Assembly: GCF_027943255.1 (NCBI RefSeq)
Contig: NC_072892.1
Location: 167,960,792-168,024,791, forward strand
Origin: Anastrepha obliqua
Lineage: Eukaryota; Arthropoda; Insecta; Diptera; Tephritidae
Reading direction: 5' to 3'
DNA: 64,000 bases
Shown here: piece after piece, positions 1 to 10,916 of the stretch
How the letters are laid out: each line of letters opens with the position of its first letter
How positions within the stretch are numbered: position 1 is the first letter of the stretch
Made by a program: the position numbers and the translations under genes
Notes under the pieces: generated by a model
The model's database searches: none
What the model was told of the DNA's origin: nothing
What the model saw: the letters and a program-made list of their open reading frames with translations, nothing else

Positions 1-200
1 ATTTGTAGCCAACATATAGCTAGCTATATGGACCCAGACGTGGGTGAATAGTTATTGGTCCATTTAATGGACCCCGTTTTGAGGTCTCCCGAAGTAATGC
101 ATATAGTAGTTCCGAGAAGGGAGTCTCCCCAGCCACACCCCACCATTGAACGCAGTTGACGAAGGTCGCTTTAATTGCGAAGGCGTTTGGACCCTACCCT
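1..200 (+). repeat. R1-clade retrotransposon 3'UTR fragment
   Basis: This stretch matches the reverse complement of about 2999-3200, which lies just downstream of a broken R1-type reading frame. It shares the cacccacgt and gggtcc blocks, the cccgaagtaat block and the gttgacg block. It is therefore read as a plus-strand 3'UTR remnant of the same family. It is joined at about 200 to an oppositely oriented piece of another retrotransposon. The left end is cut by the window edge. Confidence 0.55.
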
Positions 201-204
201 TTGT

Positions 205-490
205 CGGGACAGACTAGCAAGTACAGCACTTAGATACAATTAAATCCATTGTACTGCACTCGGATTCTCTTTTTAATTTTCTTTAAATCTATTCGACCTC
301 CGAAGAAATCTGAGTAGATCTTGTGGTGCCATGGAGCCAAGGAAGTCGCTTCTTTACACATCAGTGCCAAAGACCTCCAGCCTGATTCGAGCGAAGGCCG
401 GGCAGACGTACAGAAAGTGATCCGCCGCCTCATCCTCCCCTCCACATGTTAGGCCGAGTGCACTGTCTGAGATGCCCAAAATCATAAGTG
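205..490 (-). repeat. 3' end of RNase H-bearing non-LTR retrotransposon, antisense fragment
   Basis: The reverse complement of this stretch matches the 3' end of the retrotransposon remnant at 5521-6490. It covers the C-terminal Cys-His region, the segment encoding a Gly-Ser-Met-Ala-Pro-Gln run, and the 3'UTR words aatccgagtgcaat and tggatttaattgt. It is a 5'-truncated, antisense copy. The first bases (gtcgggacagactagcaag) recur at 2884-2902, beside another fragment of the same 3' end. Confidence 0.7.
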
Positions 491-2104
491 TCAACTGTCA
501 ACTTTAATAAAATAGAAAATTGTATACTAAAGGTTTCATTCCTGGACCTCTGGTAGGTGTGAACAACTCAATAGAGAGACGAAAGAGACTTTTTGCAATT
601 TTGGCACAAAGGCTGCTTCTCTTAACTTAGTAAAATTTACAACTTTAAAAAGTGCCCGCTTTAGGTCGCTCGGTCGTCAAGGGTTAAGAATTTGATTTTG
701 TACAAAAATGTGTAAAATCATATGCCAATCAATGGGAAAGTCATATTTTTTAATTTTCATTTACTTATAGTACTTAGCCGGAATTAATTTTTGTCAAAAA
801 AATGCGTAAAATTACCCACAGTGCATTGCACTCATTCACATTTGTGATCGCTTGTGATTTTTAGCTTTTTTGCTGTGATATTTTTAGCGGCAAAATCCGA
901 ATTTTCTTATCATTTATCGGAAATGTCGGTATCGGAAATACTTCAATGCTGTCCCCCCTCAATGCTTCACTCAACTAGCGACGCTTGCGGCGGACTGGTT
1001 GCTATTTGTTCAGCTCTGGAGCGCGTGCTGTGGACTTTTTAGGCCTGGGATTTGCAATATTGCGACCGATAAGCAGTTCACATTGTGAGTTCCACATGTT
1101 TGTTGTTATCGTATAGATACTTAATGAAATGTGGGTATTTGCATAAATGGCTAAAATAAATATTTGCGCGAACAATACGCGCGCTCAAGTATTTGTAATA
1201 AAAAAAATATTTACGATCATCATTTTGGCATAATGGAGCATTAGTGTCTTCTTTGCAGCTGCCTTTAGGGAATTTGAATTTTTTTATATTACTTTTATTT
1301 TTTTTTAAGAAAAGAAGTCATTCTTAAGGCACATATGAACAAGCTGTCCCAAATAGCTAGACCAGATAGGCTTATCGCTATTACTATTACAAAATTTACA
1401 AAGCCTCATTTCTAAGTCAAATAAATGAGCTTCATTCATTTAGCGTTGAAAACTTATTAAAAAAAAAAGAACAAAAAAAATTATTTTTTTAACTTTTTTA
1501 ATATTCATGCAAAATATGTGCGTAAACTGAATGGAAAATACATCACCAGGGCGACATGTTTAATTAATTTAATTTTTACTCCTAATTCATTTCATTAGAG
1601 ATTTCATGCCCTTCTTTCTATTCACAGAACTAATTTAGATTGACATCAAAGCGCAAACAACCCAAGCAAGTAACAATAAAATTCAGCTCAGCAATTTTTT
1701 GAGTGCGCGCATCAATTTGTTCAGCCACTCTTTAGTCAAAATGTTAAAATGTTGCCCCAACAAAACGGTTCTCACGCAAACGCAATGTTACCCCAAACCC
1801 CCATTAATGATCGCATGCTTGTAGGTAATTAAGAGGGTCACGAGCATAAATCGAAATGAAATTAAATAAAGCAAAATCCCATCGTCTTCACGTCTTCCAT
1901 ATACAGCATCGCCATTATTCTTAACTCAGGCACAGCCGTCAGTGATTACAAACATATGGATTAGCTCCCCTTTTGCGTTGACGCAAAACATTTGGTGCGG
2001 CTTGATTTGAAATTGCTTTTCAAGGAATGCGCGGAAATGAAGCTGAACTCCGCGTACTAGCCCTTGTTGACTAATTTGTATTACAAAAATAAAGTATTTA
2101 AAAA
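491..2104. other. AT-rich non-coding stretch, nothing recognised
   Basis: There are no open frames of convincing length or composition, and no terminal repeats were seen. Homopolymer A and T runs are frequent. Confidence 0.6.
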
Positions 2105-2105
2105 A

Positions 2106-2427
2106 AAAAATAAATAATTGGCGCGTACACTTTTGTTTGGTGTTTGGCCGAGCTTCTTCTCCTATTTGTGGTGTCCGTCTTGATGTTGTTCCACAAATGG
2201 AGGGACCTACAGTTTCGAGCCGACTCCGAACGGCAGATATTTTTATGAGGAGCTTTTTCATGGCAGAAATACACTCGGAGGTTTTGCCATTGCCTGCCGA
2301 GGGGCGACCCCTATTAGAAAAATGTTTTTTTATTAATTTTGCTTTCACCGAGATTCGAACCAACGACCTCTCTGTGAATTCCTAATGGTAATCACGCACC
2401 AACCCATTCGGCTACGGCGGCCGCCAT
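2106..2427 (-). repeat. tRNA-derived SINE, near full length
   Basis: On the minus strand the element starts near 2427 with a tRNA-like head. It has an A-box (tagccgaatggg) and a B-box (ggttcgaatct), the two internal RNA polymerase III promoter blocks. A body of about 230 bp follows, ending near gtgtacgcgccaatta and an A-rich tail at 2106-2112. Related copies lie at 26376-26581 (minus) and 41139-41445 (plus). The head has the tRNA promoter layout but the spacing is too long for a functional tRNA. Open frames crossing it on both strands are incidental. Confidence 0.75.
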
Positions 2428-2437
2428 TATAAAGTAT

Positions 2438-2870
2438 TTATCGGGTGTTTTTTTAGCTGCATGCGAAAGTATCGATATCGATAACTATGGTTTGACAGCT
2501 GGGAATGGCAAACTGTGTTGACATTTCGGTTCAGTAAGGCTTGGCCAATCATCATGAATCGTTTAACGCCAGAACATCGCTTCCAAATTGTGGAAATTTA
2601 CTTTGCAAAAAAAAAAAATCTGTTGGCGAACTTCATAGCGAGAAGTGTTGAAGAAGCCACCGAAATGTCGATTCGTCATCGTTTTTAATTTGTTAGTCTT
2701 TGTCCTTCGATTATGTGACAAATTTAAAGTAAGGATCTTGGCTTATGCTCCTATAAAATAAATCCCATGCAAGAATTGCAGCCAAATGATGCATCGTTTG
2801 CGTCGCATTTTTGCTAATTGGGCTCATTTGAAACTGGCCGAAGAAAAGCATTTTTTATGATACAATCGTG
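2438..2870 (+). pseudogene. DD41D mariner-like transposase, decayed N-terminal fragment
   Basis: The left end begins like a terminal repeat (gggtgtttttttag), similar to the start of the element at 21979. At about 2554 an ATG opens a frame reading MNRLTPEHRFQIVEIY, the N-terminal helix-turn-helix region of this transposase group. A poly-A run shifts the frame. Downstream pieces that resemble MSIRHR, KDLGL and QELQPND follow with stops and a deletion. The fragment ends near 2870, where another retrotransposon fragment begins. No catalytic domain remains, so it cannot make an enzyme. Confidence 0.7.
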
Positions 2871-2877
2871 TTTTTTT

Positions 2878-2965
2878 TTTTTTTGTCGGGACAGACTAGC
2901 AAGTACAGCACTCACTCGGATTCCCTTTTTAATTTCTTTAAATCTATTCGACTTTCGAAGAAAAC
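2878..2965 (-). repeat. 3' tip of RNase H-bearing retrotransposon, antisense
   Basis: It matches 210-310 and the reverse complement of 6410-6465 (cggattccctttttaat, ctttaaatctattcgac). It is a very short 5'-truncated insertion, sandwiched between the mariner fragment on its left and R1-type 3'UTR sequence on its right. Confidence 0.6.
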
Positions 2966-4150
2966 TAACTATACCCTTTTTTTGTGGTGGTTTAGGAGGG
3001 TTCAAAACGCCTTCTCACTTACAGCGACCGTCGTCAACTGCATCGTATGGTATAACCACTAAAACAATCCCTCCTCCTCTTCTAGGGAGACTCCCTTCCC
3101 GGAACTACCTTAAATTACTTCGGGAAGACCCAGAACAGTGTCCATTAATTCCATTCACCCACGTCGGGGTCCACCATATTTGTAGCCAGCTTTATGCTAT
3201 AGGCTCGTCTTCTAATGTCTCTGTGCCGCCATACCAGTGGTATATGTGGCATGCTCTCAGGTTCCTCTTACTTGGGCGTATGGATGTTGTACGCTATCGA
3301 GGTTTCTTTTGCATCTGCAGCAAAGAAGATGTTGCGATAATATTATACCGTCTTATGCCGTCGTGAGAACGTGACTCGACCGTCTGTGATTTGTCGTCAG
3401 TTTGTAGATAGTCCCACCTCCTTTCGAGGGCTCATTTGTTTTTCTCTGCGTTTTGCGCTGCCACTCCGCGCGTTGCAGGTGCAGCATTATCTTCTTTGCA
3501 AAACTTTTAATTGCGTTCCAACAGTCATGGGATGCACACATGTTATTGGTTAAGCTGTCTGGGCTCAGCTGTTCACCCAAGACTAACTCAAGCGTTCGGC
3601 GGTCTTCGGTGAAACGATCACAGTAGAAGAACACGTGCTCCGCGCTCTCTATTGCCTTGCTGCAGCTTGGGCAGAACGAACGTGAAAACGATGGAGGTAC
3701 TCCAAGAAACATCCGTGACCGCTCAATACTTGGGTTAAATAGTGGTATACGTCTCTGTGCCTTGTGGTCACCCACTGCCTAATTTTGGGGATAAGTCTAT
3801 AGGTCCAACATCCGTTAACAGACAGACGTCGTTAACAGAGTCCCATCTGCTTTGCCACTTTTCTAACGAATGCAGACGTTCTGCAGCTTTCGCTTCAGTT
3901 GTCGGCTTTACTCCTTGTCTGTCATAAAGTTGTTCCATTTCCTGCACAAGTATATCTATCGGGAGCTTTCCAGGGATGACGCAAACCGCGTCGTCTGATA
4001 CGGTCCTGTATGCGCACGCGACTCGTGGTGCATTTCGTCGGTGCACTTGAGCTACTGGTCTAACATTCGATGGCTTAGCTCCTGCCCATATAGGAACAGC
4101 ATATAGTATAAGATAACTGAATCCAGCACACTTGTCAGGAGGTCCCTTCT
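2966..4150 (-). pseudogene. R1-clade non-LTR retrotransposon, C-terminal ORF2 remnant and 3'UTR
   Basis: Read on the minus strand from about 4150, the frame begins in the region after the polymerase with a Tyr-Ala-Val-Pro-Ile-Trp-Ala stretch. It continues with ACAYRTVSDDAVCVI and LPIDIL (4046 down to about 3940), the typical R1-type segment that follows the reverse transcriptase. After a frameshift near 3770, a second frame reads FCPSCSKAIESAEHVFFYC, a CCHC-type zinc knuckle as in R1 elements. The stop lies near 3353. The 3'UTR runs to about 2966 and is shared with 1-200. The reverse transcriptase domain is missing through 5' truncation. R1 relatives often target rDNA, but this copy is not in rDNA. 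Confidence 0.7.
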
Positions 4151-4167
4151 GCCACCTTACGGTCCGC

Positions 4168-4222
4168 CGCTGAGTAGATCTTGTGGTGCCAAGGAGCCAA
4201 GGTAGTCGCTTCTTAACAAATC
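4168..4222 (-). repeat. Short antisense piece of RNase H-bearing retrotransposon 3' end
   Basis: ctgagtagatcttgtggtgcc and the following bases repeat 310-360 almost exactly, and are the reverse complement of about 6360-6405. Confidence 0.6.
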
Positions 4223-4739
4223 AAAGTTGTTTTTGCTCCTAAATTTAGTACTATTCCCAATTTTATCATCCACTTCATTCGCGCAAAAGAATTCTTGAAA
4301 TTCAAGGTTCACATGTGTAGGATTTTGGAGTCTCGGGATGTATGTTCGAACATGATTTTGCATTTTAGCGAATGTTTAAGAAACATTGCACGTACATAAA
4401 TGCGGTAGTCGTAAGTGCAAGTGGGTTAGGGATATCCTTAGTTGTATAAAATTTATAAAAGATTTTATTTTTTTATATTTTGTGTTTTTTATAATTTTAT
4501 TATTTTCCTTGCTAATCAAAGTACCTGCATCTCTGCGTTCGTTTGCTTATCCAATGGAAAATTTCAAGATCAATCGATTAAAACCTGCAGTAGGCTAGGC
4601 TTGATTACAAATTTGAGTCGAATAAAGGATATTTCAAAAATTAAGCCTAACGTTTACAATTTTCATTTTCATTTAAATGGAGGTATAAATAAATTGCCAT
4701 TATTGGTCACCTAAAGGACAGAAACCATTTTTAAAATAT
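4223..4739. other. AT-rich stretch, nothing recognised
   Basis: Short frames at 4386-4714 have low-complexity Phe/Ile-rich translations and no recognisable domain. Confidence 0.5.
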
Positions 4740-4860
4740 CGACAGCCACTTCGCAACAGTCCCAAAGTAATGGTTTGGTGTGCAGTGGAATAATTGGACC
4801 ATATTTTTTTTAAGTCGAGGGCAAGCAATTTCTGTGGACGGTTTCTCTTATCGATCTTAA
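4740..4860 (+). pseudogene. Small DD41D transposase fragment
   Basis: The translation contains PKVMVWCAV followed, in a shifted frame, by GIIGPYFF. This is the conserved strand between the first and second catalytic residues in DD41D transposases (compare VTVWCAVSS and IVGPYFF at 11610-11660). Both sides are lost. Confidence 0.6.
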
Positions 4861-4879
4861 GTAAAATCTATAACTGGTC

Positions 4880-5110
4880 ATTGGCTGTTTCGCAGGCATT
4901 CTTTCAGATTAGGAGTTTTCTCTCATGAATATTGTAGCTGTTGTAGAGATGAGGAAGAGGAAGAAACAGTTGAGCACTTCCTTTGCAATTGTCCAGTCTG
5001 AGCTAAAATCAGAGGAGGTTTTCTAGGTAATTTTTTTTTTTTGCAATTCTCACACGGAACTGTCTGGCGTGGGGTGAATATAATAGATTCTTATTGGCTA
5101 AGTGGGCAAC
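4880..5110 (+). pseudogene. Non-LTR retrotransposon C-terminal zinc-knuckle fragment
   Basis: The frame gives CRSC-like and DEEEEETVEHFLCNC residues. This is the Cys-His motif found after the RNase H domain in I/LOA/R1-type retrotransposons. Closely related pieces lie at 36230-36420 and 50701-50745, including a shared gaactgtctggcgtggg downstream block. It is 5'-truncated and a stop follows the motif. Confidence 0.65.
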
Positions 5111-5520
5111 ATTTTCAGGCTGATAGGCATTAAAAAAGAAAGTACAAATAACCAATTTATAATAAATATTCAAAGAAATCAATAGGCGATCTTTTGATCA
5201 TGAAAAATATATCTATATAAATTTCGAGATTTTACACAACACAATACGGACTCTAGTAATAGGAGTATTCCGAGCATAAACAGATTTTGAGAGACTAATA
5301 CAGAAAAACGCCGAAGTACGAAGAGCTCTGACCAGAATATTTAAGAAAACCCTCTCAAGTAGCGCGGGATAGCCAACAGCACCACAGATCAAATCGCAAA
5401 TGAGGGAGGCAGATGAGATAGTTCTCCTGTTCTGCAATGCTTTTAAGTTAATCAATAATTGATGCGGCCCCTGTCCGACATTGGACAACAGAGTAGGCAT
5501 TCGATCCAACGATCCTCGCC
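5111..5520. other. Unassigned stretch upstream of retrotransposon remnant
   Basis: A 128-codon frame exists on the minus strand (5213-5599). It runs antisense into the plus-strand retrotransposon below and shows no domain. It may be more upstream sequence of that element, too decayed to assign. Confidence 0.4.
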
Positions 5521-6520
5521 ATGCCCCTTGACTCCATGCCATCCACAGTCGTGCTTGACAAGAGATACAGTGTGATGCCAAAGGCTCAACTGTGGTCAAA
5601 CTCAGAAAATGAGCCCGGAAAACTCTGTTTTCGCATTTTCACGGATGACTCCAGGATCGAGCATGGCTCCGGCTCTGGAGTCTACGTGGGATCCAGCGGG
5701 ACAAAACTGCACTTTGCTCTTGGAATGCATGCATCTGTCTTTCAATCAGAAGTGTATGCTATTCAAGAAGTGATGAAATTTGTTGTGGAAAACAGATGGA
5801 GAGGCAGATCTATATGTGTCTGCAGCGACAGCCAATCTGCGCTCATGGCCTTAGACAGCCCCCCAACCACTTTAGGGGTAGTTGAGTCCTGTAAATCCAG
5901 ACTGAACTATGTCGGTGAACATAATAGCCTGATGCTAACATGGGTCCGAGACACGTCGGTATCGTGGGTAACGAGATCTCTGACTCTTTAGCTAGAATGG
6001 GCTCTGAGGCCAACTTCCTAGGCCCGGAGCCCATTCTGCCACTCCCTTCGGCAGCCATCAATGCCACGGTTAACAAACGGGTTACTTTAACCCACAAGCG
6101 AGTTTGGGCAAAACTGATGTTACCTGTCATGTCCGACCGACTGTCGCAGATCCTCCTGTCATTAAGCAGAAGGGACTGTAGGCAATTGCTTGGACTAATG
6201 ACGGGCCACTTTCTATGGGCGAAGCACATGGAAAAGGTAGGCATCTCAGATGGTGCACTCTGCCCAGCATGTGGAGCGGAGGATGAGGCGGCGGATCACT
6301 TTCTATGCGACTTCCCGGCCTTCGCTCGAATCAGGCTGGATGCCTTTGGCACTGATGTGTTAAGAAGCGACCACCTTGGCTCCATGGCGCCACAAAATCT
6401 ACTCAGATTTCTTCGGAGGTCGAGTAGAATTAAAGAAAATTAATAAGGGAATCCGAGTGCAATACAATGGATTTAATTGTGTCTGAGCATTGCACTTGCT
6501 CGTGTGTCCCGAAAAACGTA
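5521..6520 (+). pseudogene. RNase H domain and C-terminus of an I/LOA/R1-type non-LTR retrotransposon
   Basis: The frame from 5521 reads into an RNase H domain: FTDDSRIEHGSGSGVYVG (first catalytic Asp), then a Glu in FQSEVYAIQE, then CVCSDSQSALMALD (third acidic residue). The fourth acidic block (VPGHVGIVGNEISD) is reached only after a one-base loss near 5947. The second frame (to 6443) continues to a CPACGAEDEAADHFLC zinc motif and a stop, followed by about 60 bp of 3'UTR. The order matches the C-terminal half of I/LOA/R1-type elements. The reverse transcriptase is absent. Antisense pieces of the same 3' end lie at 205-490, 2878-2965 and 4168-4222, so this family inserted several times here. 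Confidence 0.8.
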
Positions 6521-6599
6521 AATCACGCAACGCGAAATGTAGACACACAAATATTACGCCCAAGTCCTTAATTTCACTTTCCCGTGAACAGGGCCGTGC

Positions 6600-6730
6600 A
6601 AGTTACGTGATAAGAGATGTCAATAACAGTGGCACGCTTAGAAAAGCGGTCCCGTGTCGCACATTGGTATCACAACGGGCCTGTAAGGTCTAAGTGCGTT
6701 GGTCGTACAGACCTAACCAAACCTAAGTAA
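6600..6730 (+). repeat. 3' tail of a second non-LTR family
   Basis: cccgtgtcgcaca, cctgtaaggtctaag and gttggtcgtacagac recur at 36450-36515, downstream of a retrotransposon zinc motif. Both end in short CCTAA-type repeats. It is interpreted as a truncated 3'UTR and tail. Confidence 0.55.
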
Positions 6731-8905
6731 AGGCTATGAAACCCAGCGACCATCTTAGCACTGAAAGAAAATATCTTTCGTGAGGTTATGAGGCATGGGG
6801 TATGTAGGCCAGATACCAAAAGTGTATCCGACGTAACGGTCAACATTTAGAGGAAATAATTTGTAAAAAGTAAAATCCGCGCTTGTCTTCTTTGCAAGAG
6901 TTATTGAAATAAATTTTTATTATTTGTAATTATTTTTTAATTTAATTTCGGTGTTAGACCAAATCTGCTACCGGACACCGTGTACTAAGTTGAACAGCTG
7001 TTCAAGAAAATTTGTAGCTGATAAACCTTCCAAAACAAAGAATGGATCAGCATATGCCTCTGGGAGGTAAATACTCACAATGCACGTCTTAGTACACACA
7101 GAAAGTTGCCTACAACAATCAGGCAAAAATTTTGCCTGTAATTCGTTTGGATTCAGAGAGCCCACAATAAAACAATAAACGTATAAACGTGGGCTAATGA
7201 AATTCGCCTAATATCAGAAGATAGATTTAGCAGCATTGAAAATAATCACTTATACCAGTTTCATGAGGTATAACGAGACTCAAAAGCAGCGAATCTTGCT
7301 CGATAGCTTTATTGTTATTTTCACATGAAAATTTTTCGACAAGTCAGCCGAACAAAGAGATAGCGAGCAGAGCAGTGGCGTATAGAAGAGGCCTAATAAT
7401 ATGAGAAGAACGAGAACACAATGGATGTTGACACAGCACGAGCGTCATAAGTAACGAGTTGAAGCAACAAAAGTAGCCAAGTACGAACGCGGTCTTACTA
7501 ATACTCATTAAGTGTTTCCAAACAAATGCTTTTTTTGGTAGCTCCTCTCCTTTCCTTTAATTATTTGTTTATCTGTTAAGTCTATGGATACAAGTTTCAT
7601 ACAGACCAATGGAAAAGTGTATGGAAAGTAGAGTAACCATCGACTAAGATTTAAAGACCTAAAAAAATTAATATAAAGTTATTGAAGTAAAGCGGGGATG
7701 AAAAATTTAGTTGGATACTTAAGCTCTGAGTTGTCTCTAATAGACGCACACTTACAAGCAGTAAAGTAATTTTAAACAGGACCAACATGAAATTATATCT
7801 GGTGGTTTTTAAGAACTTGAGAACTTAAAATGATTAAACAAATATCCCTGTCGAAAATATCCCATATGGAAAATATCCCTATATGGAAACCAAAATATAG
7901 GCTGGCGTCTGCAGTAAGCATTTAGGTTAAGCCTATCGCACAAATGGAGGGCCCTTCAGTTTTTTATTGCCTTTGATGAGCCATTGGTCGTCAAGAACAC
8001 ATTGGGCTCCACACCCGTAGGAAATTCTTATGCTTATACTTAAATTATAAGTAGATTAGCTTAATTTGAGGTTTGCTCTTCAACTTCATGATCTTCTGTG
8101 CGCCGTACTCATCCAGACTCAGTACCTTTATGCTTACACTTCAATTGAGAGTTCATGAAATAAGGACACAACTAACATACACATACACATAAACTTATGC
8201 CTACATGTGTGTGAGTTCTGCGCTGAAGTGTGTGCAAATCATGCGTTGAGTTATATAATAATTTTTGTTGTATTTAAATTTTATCGCTGAAAGAATATTT
8301 GCATTTGCGCGCGAATTTTGTTTTTTTTTTTGCTTTTTTTTGTTTTCTTTTTTGCTTTCGGTTCATTCTGGAGTGCAATTAGCAAACTTCCGGTCGTCTG
8401 CAGTTGGGTTGATCAGCTTTGGGTTGCGTTGTTTTATTGGACCACAGCCTTAGGGTGGCTGCACTTGACTCACTTCCTCTAAGATTTAGTTTCACACAGC
8501 CGCCGATTGAGCGTTTCCAGTGAAATGCTTAGAAGTGCACAAATACAAACTTAAAATAAGTGCACAAAAGTACATAAATACTTATGCCTGCGTTGCATCC
8601 ATTATTGAGTCATTTCCATAATTGCGTCATAGCACAACAACAGTGTGCAACTGATTTTTGCGCGAAGCATGTCGCATTGCGCTGTTTGCCACATAAATGT
8701 ATTCCGGGAAGGCAACGTCTTGCCGACCCACTGCTTAGTTGCCGCGCCCAGATTTCCACAATTTTTCTTTGGTTGCAGTGGTTACTTCCTTCTGCACACA
8801 TACCACCGAACCTATAGGGGCATAGCTCTCAATGGTCACATGGCAATTAGAATTCTGCACTTGATGCACGTACGTATTATGTATGTATGTGGGTATATAC
8901 ATATA
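6731..8905. other. Long AT-rich non-coding stretch
   Basis: No credible coding frame was found. A short block near 7938 (cacaaatggaggg) resembles part of the SINE body but is too short to call. Poly-T tracts occur near 8320-8350. Confidence 0.5.
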
Positions 8906-10108
8906 CAGCTGTGTTCAAAATAATAATAGCGACGTTATGTTGCAAAATTTTTAGAATTTTTTTCGTAAAAATGTAATTTAATTTGATATTTTAATATTAA
9001 TTATACTTTATGAAAATTTAAACTTTATAAAAATTAAAAATTTTACATCAATCGGATCTTTGATTATTTATTTATTTTTTGTTTAATTTTTTTTTCTTTT
9101 TTTATAAGAATATATTTCGTACTACAATAAAAGCCGTATAATTTGAAGTGTTTAGCTTTATACAAAATTTAAAAAAATTAAAAAATGTTCATCAAAAATG
9201 TAAAACTTTTGGGCAAAAATTTTTAGAAAAATTCCGAATATGCAGTTGCCCATTGAAGTAAAAAAATTGCAGATCTGCAGTTTTGTAGCCCATTAAATTT
9301 TATTGTAAGTGTGAAGTCTTTCAAAATGCGCAGATTTCTGTGTAAGTTTAAGTATTCACGTTAGTTTTTTACAATTTTTTTATTTTTTTTGTTGTAAAAA
9401 TATAGCTCGTACTACAATAAAATTCGTATAATTTAAAGTTTTTAACTTTGTACGAAATTTAAAAAACTTAAAAAAAATAAAAAAAAAAGTTTATGCAGCT
9501 TTGTGGTTTTTCATGAGTTTGAAGTATCTCGAAAATTGGGCTAATTCTTGATAATTTTGTAATTTTTTTTTATAAAAATAAATATCTGAAAATTTTGAAT
9601 TGTCCAATTTTGTACAAAATTTAAAAAATGTTTTATAATTTTTCAACGAAATTAAATTTTTATAAACAAAGTAGGAAATAAAAATTGCGGATCATTAAAT
9701 TTTTCTGTAAGTGAAAAGTATATAAAAATCGTGTTGATTTGCGAAAATTTCTTTGCCGGGCTTGCGGATTTTCGCCATATAAAAAAAAGTCTGTCATTCG
9801 TCATGTGACAGAAAATAAATACATTAGAATGTTGCCAAAAATTATGATACAAAATCAACGCCAATTTCGAGTCACTTTTACTAAAAAAAAAAAAAGTAAT
9901 CCGGCCTACCCCGAATATTTCTAAAAATTCTGACTAAAAAGATTTAAATTTTGATAAAAATTTGGTAATTTTTTTAAATTTTTCATAAATTTTTAAACTT
10001 TAGACTCTTATTGTAACATAAACTAAATTATAAAAAAAAAAATGTATATGAATAAAAAAAATTAAAACCACGAAATATATCGCACTGCTATTATTGTGAA
10101 CGCAGCTG
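8906..10108. mobile_element. Non-coding TIR element with TA target duplication, about 1.2 kb
   Basis: The left end reads cagctgtgttcaaaataat and the right end is its imperfect inverted copy (attattgtgaacgcagctg). TA dinucleotides lie immediately outside both ends (8904-8905 and 10109-10110). This is the insertion signature of the Tc1/mariner superfamily. The interior is very AT-rich and contains at least two diverged direct copies of a block including cgtactacaataaaa (about 9117 and 9408). No transposase motif is visible, so it is probably a non-autonomous element mobilised by another enzyme. Confidence 0.75.
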
Positions 10109-10110
10109 TA

Positions 10111-10916
10111 ATTAGAAGTCGTAACGCACAACAGGTACTTGCGGCATGCATCTAGCCATATCCATGTGGCCAGAGTCATTCATAGTTTTTGCCTCATGTG
10201 GCATGGTGATTTGGAATTTACTCGCTGTGCTGGTCATAAGAAGTTTGTGCCTGAGTTGCATAAACATTTTGCAGCTCTTTGAAATACGAAGCGTACCGAT
10301 AAGTGCACAATCGCAACTCCACAAAACCATACAGAAAACCTTAAAGAATGCAGTCGTAGAAGTAATGCCCATGACATTTACTCTCTTAGCTCTAGGAAGA
10401 ATTCCTGGAAAAATTCACTCATCACATCTATGTGCCACGTCTTCTTGACTCTTTGGCGCGATATTGACGTAGCCATAAATTTTCCTTATTGCCCGAGAAA
10501 ATGTTTGCCTGCAAATAGCTGCTTGCTGCTTGAATGTGTGCGTGTGTGTGTATGTGCACGTATGTATTGGTCGATGCGTTTATGTTGTAGGTAAACATAG
10601 ATTATAAAATCTCATTTTTCCTGTGAATCAGTTAATCAGTTGGACAGTTTTTTCCCATTGATTTTTTGCCCATTACGGGTCTGCTTGTAGATGAAATGTT
10701 ATGTTTAGAAAACTGTTTGATTTCGACCGCCACTGGACCGTTGGGTTTTCTATTTATATGCTGAAGATTTACTGATTGTAGGAAATGGAGTTCCTTTTTG
10801 GGATTGAATTGAGTTCAAATATTAGAGTTCGAAGGCGATTTTTAAACAGAGGTTGTCGATAGCGAAAGGAAATTCCTATGGGGCAGGTTATTAAATTATA
10901 ATAAAAACACTTAATA
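10111..10916. other. Non-coding stretch
   Basis: Two antiparallel frames at 10112-10448 are shadows of each other with no domain. A GT-rich microsatellite lies near 10535-10555. Confidence 0.5.

Noticed and set aside
2818..3366. 182-codon open frame on the plus strand
   Set aside because: It crosses a mariner fragment, a retrotransposon 3' tip and an antisense R1 3'UTR. The translation has no domain and is explained by these pieces.
5213..5599. 128-codon open frame on the minus strand
   Set aside because: It overlaps the plus-strand RNase H remnant in antisense and has no recognisable motif.
7936..7965. Short similarity to the SINE body
   Set aside because: Fewer than 30 bases match and no head or tail is present.
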